Made by a program: the position numbers and the translations under genes. 41,858 bases of DNA, from positions 1 to 41,858 of the forward strand of contig PGYR01000033.1 of the NCBI GenBank assembly GCA_002839765.1. The letters are read 5' to 3'. The stretch is from Ignavibacteriae bacterium HGW-Ignavibacteriae-4 (GTDB taxonomy: Bacteria; Bacteroidota; Ignavibacteria; Kapaibacteriales; UBA2268). How positions within the stretch are numbered: position 1 is the first letter of the stretch; every line of letters starts with the position of its first letter. Of this stretch, positions 26,318 to 34,125 are shown in pieces. Below the pieces are notes generated by a model. The model was given only the letters and a program-made list of their open reading frames with translations, was not told where the DNA came from and did no database searches.

Positions 26318-26633
26318 TTTTTTATAAAACACATTTCTTTTTTAAAGCTACTCTTGTTAATAAGAGTAGCTTTTTTTTTATCTTCTGAACCATAGATTAA
26401 ACGGATTCTTAATTTAAATACACTATTACTGAGTCTTTTCTAAGTATAAGTCACGAAAATTTCGTCACTCATAGTGAGCGTAGCGAAAGCCTGTGCAGAG
26501 CGTTGCCGAATTGAAGAGTCCAGGATTAGTTGAACATCATTTCCTCCCTGTACACGCCATTGGCGTGGCGCCCTTCGAGAGTTGAATTATTGATTATTCA
26601 ATATCAACAGTCTATCCAAGTGGAGTGAGGTAA
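26318..26633. other. 316-bp gene-free interval with terminator and short palindromes
   Basis: After the terminator at 26344-26379 this stretch holds an AT-rich part and then a more GC-rich segment (about 26460-26600) with small palindromes such as CACT-cat-AGTG and CGCC-att-GGCG. That segment looks like an intergenic repeat or decayed sequence. I see no gene in it. Confidence 0.6.
26344..26379 (+). terminator. Terminator of the WD40/T9SS gene
   Basis: A perfect 12-bp stem AAAGCTACTCTT / AAGAGTAGCTTT (26344-26355 with 26362-26373) is followed by a T tract. It is almost the same sequence as the terminator at 24037. Confidence 0.95.
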
Positions 26634-27416
26634 CTAAAAATCCTTTTTCATTGATATTCTATTGATGAAATACACAGGTACAACAGTCCATATTAACAGT
26701 GCTGAAAGTGAAAGTGCAAATCCCAGTGAGCTACCAAAGAACTTGTTGAATACAGCTCCAGTATAACCGAGAAGGGCAGAGATGTCTAGTTTCAGCATCA
26801 ACAATACTCTCGATAAATCAATTGGGTTTAGGAATGTCATAACTAATGATATTTTTTCTAATGGGTAGTTATCAAGCATTGATAATATAAATAGTTGCAT
26901 ACCATCATAAACTAGAGCGAGCATTAACCAAGTCAGTATAGAAAGGCCAAACCCTTTGATCTTGTTGTCAGTTATAAGTGATATAAGAAAAGATAATGCT
27001 GAGAAAATGAAAGTAAGGAATACTCCTACAAATAGTAGGATAGATAGTACTGCGTAATCAACTGAGTAAGTAAATGAGTGAATAACAAACGGGATAAGAA
27101 CCCCCAAAAAATAGCCGATAGATAGCGAAAGAGTCATACCTAAATATTGCCCGATGAATATATCTCGTCTTTTCAAAGGTTGTGCTAATAGTAGTTCTGT
27201 GAACTCACGAGAATTATAGAAATTCACTGTTCCGAATACCGTCGCTATTAGTGGACATAGTATAACAACTACATTAAGCAATCCCACTATAGTTTTAGCT
27301 TCATCACCAGTTATATATAGCAATCCTTCAGTTATCATCAAGAAGAAGAGGAAGTAAATCAGTGTCCATTTGCTACGTAGCAAATCATAAAAACTATACT
27401 TTAATATTTTCAGCAT
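26634..27416 (-). CDS. nosY: NosY, ABC-2 type permease of the Nos accessory transporter
   Basis: The membrane subunit that pairs with the NosF ATPase; NosDFY is needed for maturation of the CuZ centre of NosZ. The protein is hydrophobic with about six transmembrane segments and an ABC-2 permease signature (NFYNSREFTELLLAQPLKRRDIFIGQYLG). I use the ATG at 27416 (260 residues, starting MLKILKYSFYDLLRSKW), because the upstream in-frame start at 27440 is a TTG inside nosF. It overlaps nosF by 23 bp and is the last gene of the nos operon. Confidence 0.92.
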   Translation of the reverse strand: MLKILKYSFYDLLRSKWTLIYFLFFLMITEGLLYITGDEAKTIVGLLNVVVILCPLIATVFGTVNFYNSREFTELLLAQPLKRRDIFIGQYLGMTLSLSIGYFLGVLIPFVIHSFTYSVDYAVLSILLFVGVFLTFIFSALSFLISLITDNKIKGFGLSILTWLMLALVYDGMQLFILSMLDNYPLEKISLVMTFLNPIDLSRVLLMLKLDISALLGYTGAVFNKFFGSSLGFALSLSALLIWTVVPVYFINRISMKKDF

Positions 27417-28116
27417 TCTTGTGTTCCAGTAAATGTGCAATCGATTTTTCTAAATTATCTTCACCAGCAAATTCCTTAATCTCTGGTATAGTGCCTCGGA
27501 AGTAAACTTTTCCTTCTAATAGGAATAATATTTCGTCAGATAAATCTTCGACCAAACTCATTATGTGAGTTGTTATTAATATATTCTTACCCTTGTCTCT
27601 TTCTTCGAGTATTAGTTCTTTTAGTCTTACCAAAGCTATAGGATCTAGTCCAGTAGAGGGCTCATCTAGCACTATCACGGGGTTATCATACATCATAGCA
27701 AGGACTATGTTCACTTTCTGCTTAGTACCGCCAGAGAGGTGCTTTATCTTCTTGCCTAAATGAGATTCCAAAGTAAAGAGCTCTATTAGTCTTTGCTCAT
27801 TCGGAGTGCCACCCCTGATATCTTTGATTAGGTTGATTAGCTCTGTTACCGTTAGGTTTTCTGGGAATCTAGCTATTTGGGGTAAATAGCTGATATCGTT
27901 CTTGTAATGCCACTCTTTTTTTATAGGTTTACCGTCGAATAGTATTTCGCCTTTGTCTGGATATACCATTCCCAAAAGCATTTTGATAAGAGTAGTTTTA
28001 CCAGAACCATTAGGTCCTAGTATAGCAGTGATACCACCACCACTTACTTCAGCACTAACACCTGTTAGCACTTCCAACTTTCCGAATGACTTATATATGT
28101 TTTGAAACTGTATCAT
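27394..28116 (-). CDS. nosF: NosF, ABC transporter ATPase for Nos maturation
   Basis: The 240-residue ATP-binding cassette protein has Walker A GPNGSGKTT (34-42), the Q-loop region SYLPQIARFPENLTV, signature LSGGTKQK, Walker B VIVLDEPSTGLDP and the H-loop LITTHIMS. All motifs are intact. Its position between nosD and nosY, with overlaps on both sides, identifies it as NosF rather than a generic exporter subunit. It would energise the NosDFY complex that delivers sulfur or copper for CuZ assembly. Confidence 0.95.
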   Translation of the reverse strand: MIQFQNIYKSFGKLEVLTGVSAEVSGGGITAILGPNGSGKTTLIKMLLGMVYPDKGEILFDGKPIKKEWHYKNDISYLPQIARFPENLTVTELINLIKDIRGGTPNEQRLIELFTLESHLGKKIKHLSGGTKQKVNIVLAMMYDNPVIVLDEPSTGLDPIALVRLKELILEERDKGKNILITTHIMSLVEDLSDEILFLLEGKVYFRGTIPEIKEFAGEDNLEKSIAHLLEHKNAENIKV

Positions 28117-29347
28117 TATCTATTTGTTTTACCATTGGTTGTAAATCTTTCAAGTTCTCTGGAGTTAATACAGGAACTATATTTTCTATAAAGTTTAACA
28201 ATTCTATGAAAAAACTTCTTAGCAAGATAATAGCTTCGGGCGTATATCCCAACACTTGCGAGAAAAATTTGACAGGTCTATGCGGTACATCGCCTATACC
28301 ATCTCTGTCAAGATCGTAACCTGTATAATCGCTCCAGTAATTCTTCTCGTAAACATTGTAGTTTTTCGCATTCTGATTAGTAGATACATTGAATGTATTT
28401 TGTAGGAAGTTATTATGACTAATAGTATCTTGCTCGGAACTACCCATCATCTGCATTGCCCAGCCGTTTTGTACAAAATCATTATGTAATATATTGATTC
28501 TGATAGCACTTTCGCCGTATATTCCTTTCGTGTTTCCTTTGAATAGGTTGTAATGTATTTTGCTATCCTTTATCTCTTTTAGCAGCAACCCATAAGATGA
28601 TTGCCCCCAATTATTCAGGAATTTGTTCTTATACATTTCAATATGATGTGAGTACATAACTGCGACTCCTGCACCATTTTCTTCGAATATATTATTTTTG
28701 TACTTATTGTTATCGCTGAACATAAAGTGCAGCCCGTAACGTAGGTTTCTGTAACTATGATTATTTTTGATTATAGAGTTGTCACAAAACTCGAAGTATA
28801 ACCCATCTCTGTGTCCTTCTACATAATTGTTTTTGATCAATAGTTTTTTGCTAGACCAACAATGAATAGCGTTCGCACTATTCATCTCTATTTTATTATT
28901 ACTAATTAATCGATTACCAATGATTCTAGTACCAGTCGATTTGGCTATGTATATACCAAAGAAAGTGTTTGTGAATTTATTATTAATAATATTATTATAG
29001 TTACCGCCCTGTATATTGATAGCGGCTCTATCTTCTATGAAGCTACGCTTTACATCCATAAATTCAAGCCCAGTGATAGTAACGGAATCAGCATTAACAT
29101 GAAATATTTTCTCCCCACCCTTAGCTTTTATTTTGGGGAAATTCTCCCCTATTATAGTAAGTGGTACGTTTATTTCAATAAGTGACTCTGTATAAACACC
29201 AGATTTGATAATAATAGTATCTCCCCTCTCGCTCATATCGACAGCGTTTCTGACCTTACCAATATGACAATCACTGCAAACAATATGCGTTTCTGCCAAT
29301 AAAGGAAAGGAGAGTACTATTAATAATATTATAATTATACTTTTCAA
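28091..29347 (-). CDS. nosD: NosD, periplasmic copper-site maturation protein (beta-helix)
   Basis: A 418-residue exported protein: signal peptide about 1-18 (IIIILLIVLSFPLLA), then a right-handed beta-helix of CASH/NosD repeats (NIQGGNYNNIINNKF, IYIAKSTGTRIIGNRLI, GLYFEFCDNSIIKNNHS, AVMYSHHIEMYKNKF, GLLLKEIKDSKIHYN). It ends with the typical NYWSDYTGYDLDRDGIGDVPH segment. Just after the signal peptide it carries CSDCH (C24, C27, H28), formally a c-type haem motif within the short N-terminal segment before GDTIIIKSGVY. It overlaps nosL by 4 bp and nosF by 26 bp. Confidence 0.95.
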   Translation of the reverse strand: MKSIIIILLIVLSFPLLAETHIVCSDCHIGKVRNAVDMSERGDTIIIKSGVYTESLIEINVPLTIIGENFPKIKAKGGEKIFHVNADSVTITGLEFMDVKRSFIEDRAAINIQGGNYNNIINNKFTNTFFGIYIAKSTGTRIIGNRLISNNKIEMNSANAIHCWSSKKLLIKNNYVEGHRDGLYFEFCDNSIIKNNHSYRNLRYGLHFMFSDNNKYKNNIFEENGAGVAVMYSHHIEMYKNKFLNNWGQSSYGLLLKEIKDSKIHYNLFKGNTKGIYGESAIRINILHNDFVQNGWAMQMMGSSEQDTISHNNFLQNTFNVSTNQNAKNYNVYEKNYWSDYTGYDLDRDGIGDVPHRPVKFFSQVLGYTPEAIILLRSFFIELLNFIENIVPVLTPENLKDLQPMVKQIDNDTVSKHI

Positions 29348-29781
29348 TTGAACTTAGTCATTAGTTCATCCCAATTATAGATAACACCGTCCCAATCTTT
29401 TTGGAGCTCTACTGCATTCGACTTCTCTTTGAAGGCAGCCAAATTAGCACCCATTGGGCTTTGGATTTTTTCGCTTACTAAGAAAGTAGCATCTGCAACT
29501 GGAATAAAGATTTTGGGTTTAGTCATATCAATAACGTAGTAATTATCTACATCTTCAGCCTTGAAGCTCTCGCTTCTATTTACATCACGTACCATACACT
29601 CTATAGAGCAGTATTTTTGGGCTTTGCCTGTCGTCAATACTAATTCTGAAGCGAATCTATCATCAGAGATTGACATAGTACAGAAATAACAATTCTCTGC
29701 ACCATAATCTATATCCTGTGGCTCAGTAGAGCATGCAGCTAATAGTAATAATAGCGGCAACAATTTAAGCAGCTTTCTCAT
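29344..29781 (-). CDS. nosL: NosL, copper-binding lipoprotein chaperone
   Basis: NosL delivers Cu(I) for NosZ maturation. The 145 residues begin with a lipoprotein signal ending LLAAC (C17). The NosL motif is ENCYFCTMSISDDRFASE (C31, C34, M36), followed by KAQKYCSIECMVRDV, the D(V)..YYVID segment, and a C-terminal P..A..W..L region (WDGVIYNWDEL). The length is normal. It overlaps the upstream nosB-like gene by 17 bp and nosD by 4 bp. Confidence 0.95.
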   Translation of the reverse strand: MRKLLKLLPLLLLLAACSTEPQDIDYGAENCYFCTMSISDDRFASELVLTTGKAQKYCSIECMVRDVNRSESFKAEDVDNYYVIDMTKPKIFIPVADATFLVSEKIQSPMGANLAAFKEKSNAVELQKDWDGVIYNWDELMTKFN

Positions 29782-30451
29782 CTTTAACCTCTTTCTTTTC
29801 TTTACTCATAAAAAATCCTAATCCAGCAAATAAAATTGAACCCCCTAGGAATAGTGAGCCTAGTGCAGGATACGAAATTGCTTTAAAGTTGAGCAGGTAT
29901 TCAGAACCAAACAAAGGCGGTTGATAAGCCATACCAGGCACTATGATTGGGGCGTGAGGGTCTAAGTTATGACCATAATCATATTCCCACATATAGAAAT
30001 CATATACTCCTAATATACCGAGTATAATCAAAATTACTGCCCATATCATAAATGTTTTTCTGTTTCCAAACAATCCAAACAAAACTCCAAGTACACTCAT
30101 AAAGATTATAACATACGGAAAATATTGTAATTCTGGAATAGAATCTGGAACTATTTTCTGCATACCTATATAGTGATTAAGTATATTCATATTCTGTAGC
30201 GTTGATTCCGAATCACCTGTTATCTGGTTAACCCAGATATACATGTTTATACCTTCAGGGAACTGAGGTGCTTCAAGAGTTATACTCCATAGAGGGAACA
30301 TAAAAACTAATAGAAGCATCAGAGAGCCGATTATCATTACTATTCTTGCTGATTTCTTTTTCATTACCAAACCTAAAGTTTTTAAAAATACGCCCCATTT
30401 TTCAGGGGCGTTTATGTATCTCAATTTACTTTTCTTGTTTTTCAACTTCAT
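29765..30451 (-). CDS. NosB-like integral membrane protein
   Basis: A 228-residue membrane protein with about four to five hydrophobic helices (IVMIIGSLMLLLVFMFPLW near 38-56, YVIIFMSVLGVLFGLF near 113-128, IWAVILIILGILGVYDFYMW near 136-155, ALGSLFLGGSILFAGLGFFM near 195-215). A periplasmic segment PEGINMYIWVNQITG follows the first. A membrane gene directly after nosZ is characteristic of clade II nos clusters, where it is called nosB; its function is unproven. The ATG at 30451 overlaps nosZ by 26 bp; an internal ATG at 30364 is a possible alternative start. Confidence 0.75.
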   Translation of the reverse strand: MKLKNKKSKLRYINAPEKWGVFLKTLGLVMKKKSARIVMIIGSLMLLLVFMFPLWSITLEAPQFPEGINMYIWVNQITGDSESTLQNMNILNHYIGMQKIVPDSIPELQYFPYVIIFMSVLGVLFGLFGNRKTFMIWAVILIILGILGVYDFYMWEYDYGHNLDPHAPIIVPGMAYQPPLFGSEYLLNFKAISYPALGSLFLGGSILFAGLGFFMSKEKKEVKDEKAA

Positions 30452-32405
30452 TTAAGCCCCAACTCAACTTAACGTTGGCATTGGCTGGATGAACTCGAAC
30501 ATAACCTTGCATCTCTTGGTGGAGAGCTGAACAAAAGTCAGTACAGTACATAGGGAATACACCAACGGCTTTTGGAATCCATTTAAGTGTTTCTGTTTGT
30601 CCTGGCATCACTAATAATTCTGCATTATTTGCACCTTTTACTGCAAATCCGTGCGGTACATCCCAATCTTGCTCTAAGTTAGTCAAGTGGAAGTAAACAA
30701 CATCACCTAGTTTCACACCTTCAACCCAATCCGGAGCAAAGTGAGAACGAATTGAAGTCAAATAAACGTGAACTTCGTTTCCTTTACGCTCTACTCTAGT
30801 GTCTTTCTCATTTTTAACTGCATGAGGGTGCTTGTTGTCATCTAGTTTATAGTATTTCAAAGATTTATCTTTGATAATATCTGCTGCAATTGCTTGTGCA
30901 TAGTGCGGTTCACCGATAGTAGGGAAATCTAATAATAGCTCCATCTTATCGCCAGATATATCATACAGCTGTGCTGAGTGAGCTAGTTCTGGACCAGTTG
31001 GTAAATATCTATCTTTAGTTATCTTGTTCAATGATACTAAGTATTTACCCCAAGGCTTACGCGAATCACCACCCGGTATCATCAAGTGACCTACAGAATA
31101 GTAAGAAGGAATTCTATCTACTATTTCCCAAGTTCCTAATTTCCATTTTACTACTTCAGAAGAAATAAAGAATGTAGTATAAGCATAACCTTTACCATCA
31201 AACTCAGTATGCAATGGACCCAATCCTGGTTTTTCAACTACACCAGCTACAACTTGGTCATATTTAAGAACTGGAATGCCATCTATTTCTTTTTCGAAAG
31301 CTTTTGCTTCGATTGCTTTTATCATTTTAGAATAAGAGTGAACTGTCAAGTCAGCAGATAGTTTACCATTACCAACTATATATTCACCAGAAGGATCTAC
31401 GTCAACACCGTGAGGTGATTTGGGAGTAGGTAAGTAATACACTAAACCTGGGCATTCTGAAGGAATGAGTACTCTAGTACTAGTCATTTTTTTGCTAGTT
31501 GCCGAATGAGTATGATCACTATACTCATTATTTAGATAATTTGAAGGCATAGTATGGAATTTACCAGCTTTGACATATTCTTGAGCTTTTTTCCAGTTAA
31601 CAGCAGCAATAAAATCTTTGTCATTTTGAGAAGCATTTACTTCTTTCATTGTACTTGCTTTTTCAGTATTGTAAGTAGTAAAGAAAGTCCAACCGTGTGA
31701 TGGGCCTTTACCAGAGTGAGCTAAATCATAATCAAAACCAGGCATTAAGATCTGGAAGTCTATTTCCATATCACCTACTTCATCAGGAGATACACTAACG
31801 AAAGTAAGCATACCTTGGAATTTAGCTGCATATTCTTTTACTGAAACATCAGTTTCAGTAATAGGAATACTGAATCTAGTACCTGCCACCAAATACTCAG
31901 AGTTTTCTGTAGTAAATGGAGATGAGTGATTACCTGCACTATTAGGAATCTCAATTATTTCTGTAGTTTCGAAAGTTCTCAAATCAATCTTTGCAATACG
32001 AGGAGTATTGTTACCATTGATAAAGAGGAATCTACCATCAGGAACACCATCTGTTTGTGATAGTTCTGGGTGGTGAGAATCGTCCCAAGGTACGAAACCG
32101 TGGCTAGTTTCTAGCATTGGTTTTGTTTCTTCATTATATCCGTAGCCTTTCTCGCCATCTTGTGAGAAGACTGGAATAACTTTGAACAAACGACCAGATG
32201 GTAAACCATATACTGATACTTGTCCACTGAATCCACCAGATAAGAAAGCATAGAACTCATCATGCTCACCTGGTGCTACATATACTTTCTCTGCAGCATT
32301 CGAACCGACCATTCCAGCTTTACTCCCTTTACCGCCGTCACTATCGCATCCTGTTAACACTATTGAAAGTGCTAAAGCTAGGATTAAAAATAATTTGGTT
32401 TTCAT
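30426..32405 (-). CDS. nosZ: Nitrous oxide reductase NosZ, clade II (lipoprotein signal)
   Basis: NosZ reduces N2O to N2 in the periplasm using a tetranuclear CuZ centre and a binuclear CuA. The 659 residues begin with a Sec lipoprotein signal (LALSIVLTGC, C20) and lack the twin-arginine motif of clade I. The N-terminal propeller carries the CuZ histidine motif DDSHHPE (H111, H112), with further histidines downstream. The cupredoxin domain has an intact CuA set: H585 (DVPHGFAV), C621, C625, H629 and M632 (CTDFCSALHQEM). Sequence type, signal type and the neighbouring nosB-like gene all place it in clade II. Confidence 0.98.
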   Translation of the reverse strand: MKTKLFLILALALSIVLTGCDSDGGKGSKAGMVGSNAAEKVYVAPGEHDEFYAFLSGGFSGQVSVYGLPSGRLFKVIPVFSQDGEKGYGYNEETKPMLETSHGFVPWDDSHHPELSQTDGVPDGRFLFINGNNTPRIAKIDLRTFETTEIIEIPNSAGNHSSPFTTENSEYLVAGTRFSIPITETDVSVKEYAAKFQGMLTFVSVSPDEVGDMEIDFQILMPGFDYDLAHSGKGPSHGWTFFTTYNTEKASTMKEVNASQNDKDFIAAVNWKKAQEYVKAGKFHTMPSNYLNNEYSDHTHSATSKKMTSTRVLIPSECPGLVYYLPTPKSPHGVDVDPSGEYIVGNGKLSADLTVHSYSKMIKAIEAKAFEKEIDGIPVLKYDQVVAGVVEKPGLGPLHTEFDGKGYAYTTFFISSEVVKWKLGTWEIVDRIPSYYSVGHLMIPGGDSRKPWGKYLVSLNKITKDRYLPTGPELAHSAQLYDISGDKMELLLDFPTIGEPHYAQAIAADIIKDKSLKYYKLDDNKHPHAVKNEKDTRVERKGNEVHVYLTSIRSHFAPDWVEGVKLGDVVYFHLTNLEQDWDVPHGFAVKGANNAELLVMPGQTETLKWIPKAVGVFPMYCTDFCSALHQEMQGYVRVHPANANVKLSWGLNEVEKQEK

Positions 32406-32440
32406 AACTTAACTCCTAAAATATAATAAAAATAATTAAT

Positions 32441-32914
32441 TTACTTGCTATCTACTTGTCTGAAGTATTCAACTATCTTTCTAGCTTGTTCTTCAGTAAT
32501 GTGTTGATTTGCCATAGGTGCTAGAAATTCTGCTAATAATTCTTTGGCAACTGGATCTTCTTTTACCATTTGCTCCGGATTCATTATCATATTCATTATC
32601 CATTCTGGCTTGCGTCTTTCTGTTACTCCAGCCAGCGCTGGACCTACAAATTTCGCTTCTATCTTATGACATGCTGTGCAATTCTTAGTGAATAAGTCTT
32701 CGCCTTCTTTTGCCATTGCGGCATCCAATGCGCCTATTGTTACGCTCTTCACTGGTCCAACACCTAGACCGTCGTTACCTGCTGTTTCACTAGCAGCCGA
32801 TTCTACAGCTTCCGTTTCACTTGATGCATTTTTCTCTAATTGTGCATCCCCAGCTTCTCCACATGCTACCAACATAAAAATTGATAATGCGAAAAGTGCC
32901 ATTGTTTTAATCAT
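32441..32914 (-). CDS. Lipoprotein mono-haem cytochrome c, likely NosZ electron donor
   Basis: The ATG at 32914 is chosen because it has GGAG upstream and starts the signal MIKTMALFALSIFMLVAC; the alternative further upstream (32926) is TTG. Cys18 is a lipobox cysteine. An acidic/serine-rich linker (about 20-60) is followed by a class I cytochrome c domain with CTACH (C79, C82, H83), VGPALAGVTERRKPEW and a C-terminal region with candidate axial Met ligands (FLAPMANQHITEEQARKIVEYF). Genes of this type in clade II nos clusters are thought to pass electrons to CuA. It is 35 bp upstream of nosZ. Confidence 0.9.
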   Translation of the reverse strand: MIKTMALFALSIFMLVACGEAGDAQLEKNASSETEAVESAASETAGNDGLGVGPVKSVTIGALDAAMAKEGEDLFTKNCTACHKIEAKFVGPALAGVTERRKPEWIMNMIMNPEQMVKEDPVAKELLAEFLAPMANQHITEEQARKIVEYFRQVDSK

Positions 32915-33377
32915 TTCTAACTCCAATAAAATTATTTTGAAAATACTTGTTTTTTTCTTTTGTATAAAAATTGTCTAATAAGCTTGTAACGGCATAAGTT
33001 AGCATAACAAATGCTTTGATTACTTCTATTATTATAATTGCTATATGAGTGCCTATACCATATAGTTCATTTCCTCCATTCATAATAGATGAATACAGAA
33101 TCGAAATCTCTAATGCAAAAAGTACTAATAGTGCAAAGTTTTCTAGATTTATAATACCATATTCTCTATTAACAACTAATTTTGCGAAGAACAATACCAA
33201 TTGAATAGTTATAAATACACCGAACAATTCAAATCTTAGATTCTCTAGAGATACTATGTTATCTTTAAAAATATCTAAATCAATACTCATAGAAACGACC
33301 ATATAACTAGCTATGATACCTATCATTACAAAGTATAGTACAGCATTTTTTATTCTATATAGTTGTTCGTTTTGCAT
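32907..33377 (-). CDS. Unassigned four-helix membrane protein at the head of the nos operon
   Basis: I do not recognise a family. The 156 residues contain about four hydrophobic segments (NAVLYFVMIGIIASYMVVS near 11-29, GVFITIQLVLFFAKLVV near 52-68, FALLVLFALEISILYSSIM near 80-98, HIAIIIIEVIKAFVMLTYAV near 110-130). No cysteine or conspicuous histidine pair would suggest metal or haem binding. It overlaps the cytochrome c gene by 8 bp and follows the Rrf2 regulator by 17 bp, so it is co-transcribed with nos. A role in electron transfer to the periplasm or in membrane anchoring is possible but unproven. Confidence 0.7.
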   Translation of the reverse strand: MQNEQLYRIKNAVLYFVMIGIIASYMVVSMSIDLDIFKDNIVSLENLRFELFGVFITIQLVLFFAKLVVNREYGIINLENFALLVLFALEISILYSSIMNGGNELYGIGTHIAIIIIEVIKAFVMLTYAVTSLLDNFYTKEKNKYFQNNFIGVRND

Positions 33378-33394
33378 TTCTAATTATTAGTGAA

Positions 33395-33874
33395 TTATTT
33401 CTTTTTATTCTTGTTGAACTCTATTATATCTAATTGACTAAGGGTTCTTAATCTTAGACCCGCATCTTGTACGTTTGCCGCTAATTTCTCAAGGTCTTCG
33501 GTTTCAAATAGTGTTCTTAGTACTACTTTATGTTCCGCCCACTTTTCGTGGAGAGGGCAAGGTGTAGCCGTACCACAACCATGAAGTCCCAACGCACACT
33601 CTTCGAACAATTCTAATCCATCAATCGCTGCTACTATTTCTATCAACTTGATCTCTTTCGCTGGTCTGCTGAACTTCACTCCACCTTTTGGACCTCTATG
33701 AGAGTATAATAAACCCTCTTGAGTCAACTGTTGTAGTATTTTAGTAAGAAAATGAGCCGATAAATTTAGGTCTTCTGCTATATCCTTAATAGACATAAAT
33801 TCGGCATTGCCCTTTATGGCCATTAATATCACCGCTCTTATTCCGTACACACATGATTTAGATAGTAACGCCAT
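33395..33874 (-). CDS. Rrf2 family transcriptional regulator (NsrR-like)
   Basis: A 159-residue regulator with an N-terminal winged helix (SIKDIAEDLNLSAHFLTKILQQLTQEGLLYSHRGPKGGV) and three cysteines C93, C100 and C106 with CX6CX5C spacing. This is the Fe-S ligand pattern of NsrR-type Rrf2 proteins that sense nitric oxide. It stands at the head of the nos operon, 17 bp before the next gene. It probably controls nos in response to NO or redox state, and itself; this is inference from family and context. The start MALLSKSCVYGIRAVILMA matches family N-termini. Confidence 0.9.
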   Translation of the reverse strand: MALLSKSCVYGIRAVILMAIKGNAEFMSIKDIAEDLNLSAHFLTKILQQLTQEGLLYSHRGPKGGVKFSRPAKEIKLIEIVAAIDGLELFEECALGLHGCGTATPCPLHEKWAEHKVVLRTLFETEDLEKLAANVQDAGLRLRTLSQLDIIEFNKNKKK

Positions 33875-34125
33875 TTGAAAAACCTTTTTAAAAGTATTGA
33901 GGACTCTTTTATCCTAAATTAAGGGTTTCGAATATATCTACCAAATTATTTCAAAAATAAATCACTATTTTTTTTTGAAATTTCATTTCGTATTTGTATA
34001 ATCAGCATAAAATTAATAGTTTACGGTTGAAACTGAAACGAAAATTAATATTATATATTTTCATTCTGTTAGTTCATTGTTGCTGATTTGCAACTGATAA
34101 TTTTATTATTGAGAGATTTACAAAA
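33875..34125. promoter_or_regulatory. Divergent promoter region between the nos regulator and lplA
   Basis: A very AT-rich 251-bp interval that must hold the nos operon promoter and the lplA promoter. Candidate operator dyads are TGAAATTTCA (33976-33985) and GTTGC-tgattt-GCAAC (34079-34094). No canonical FNR box (TTGAT-N4-ATCAA) or NsrR consensus was found by eye. The dyads are weak evidence. Confidence 0.4.

Noticed and set aside
33875-34125. FNR or NsrR operator in the nos/lplA divergent region
   Set aside because: Only short dyads were seen (TGAAATTTCA; GTTGC/GCAAC); neither matches a known consensus well enough to name.
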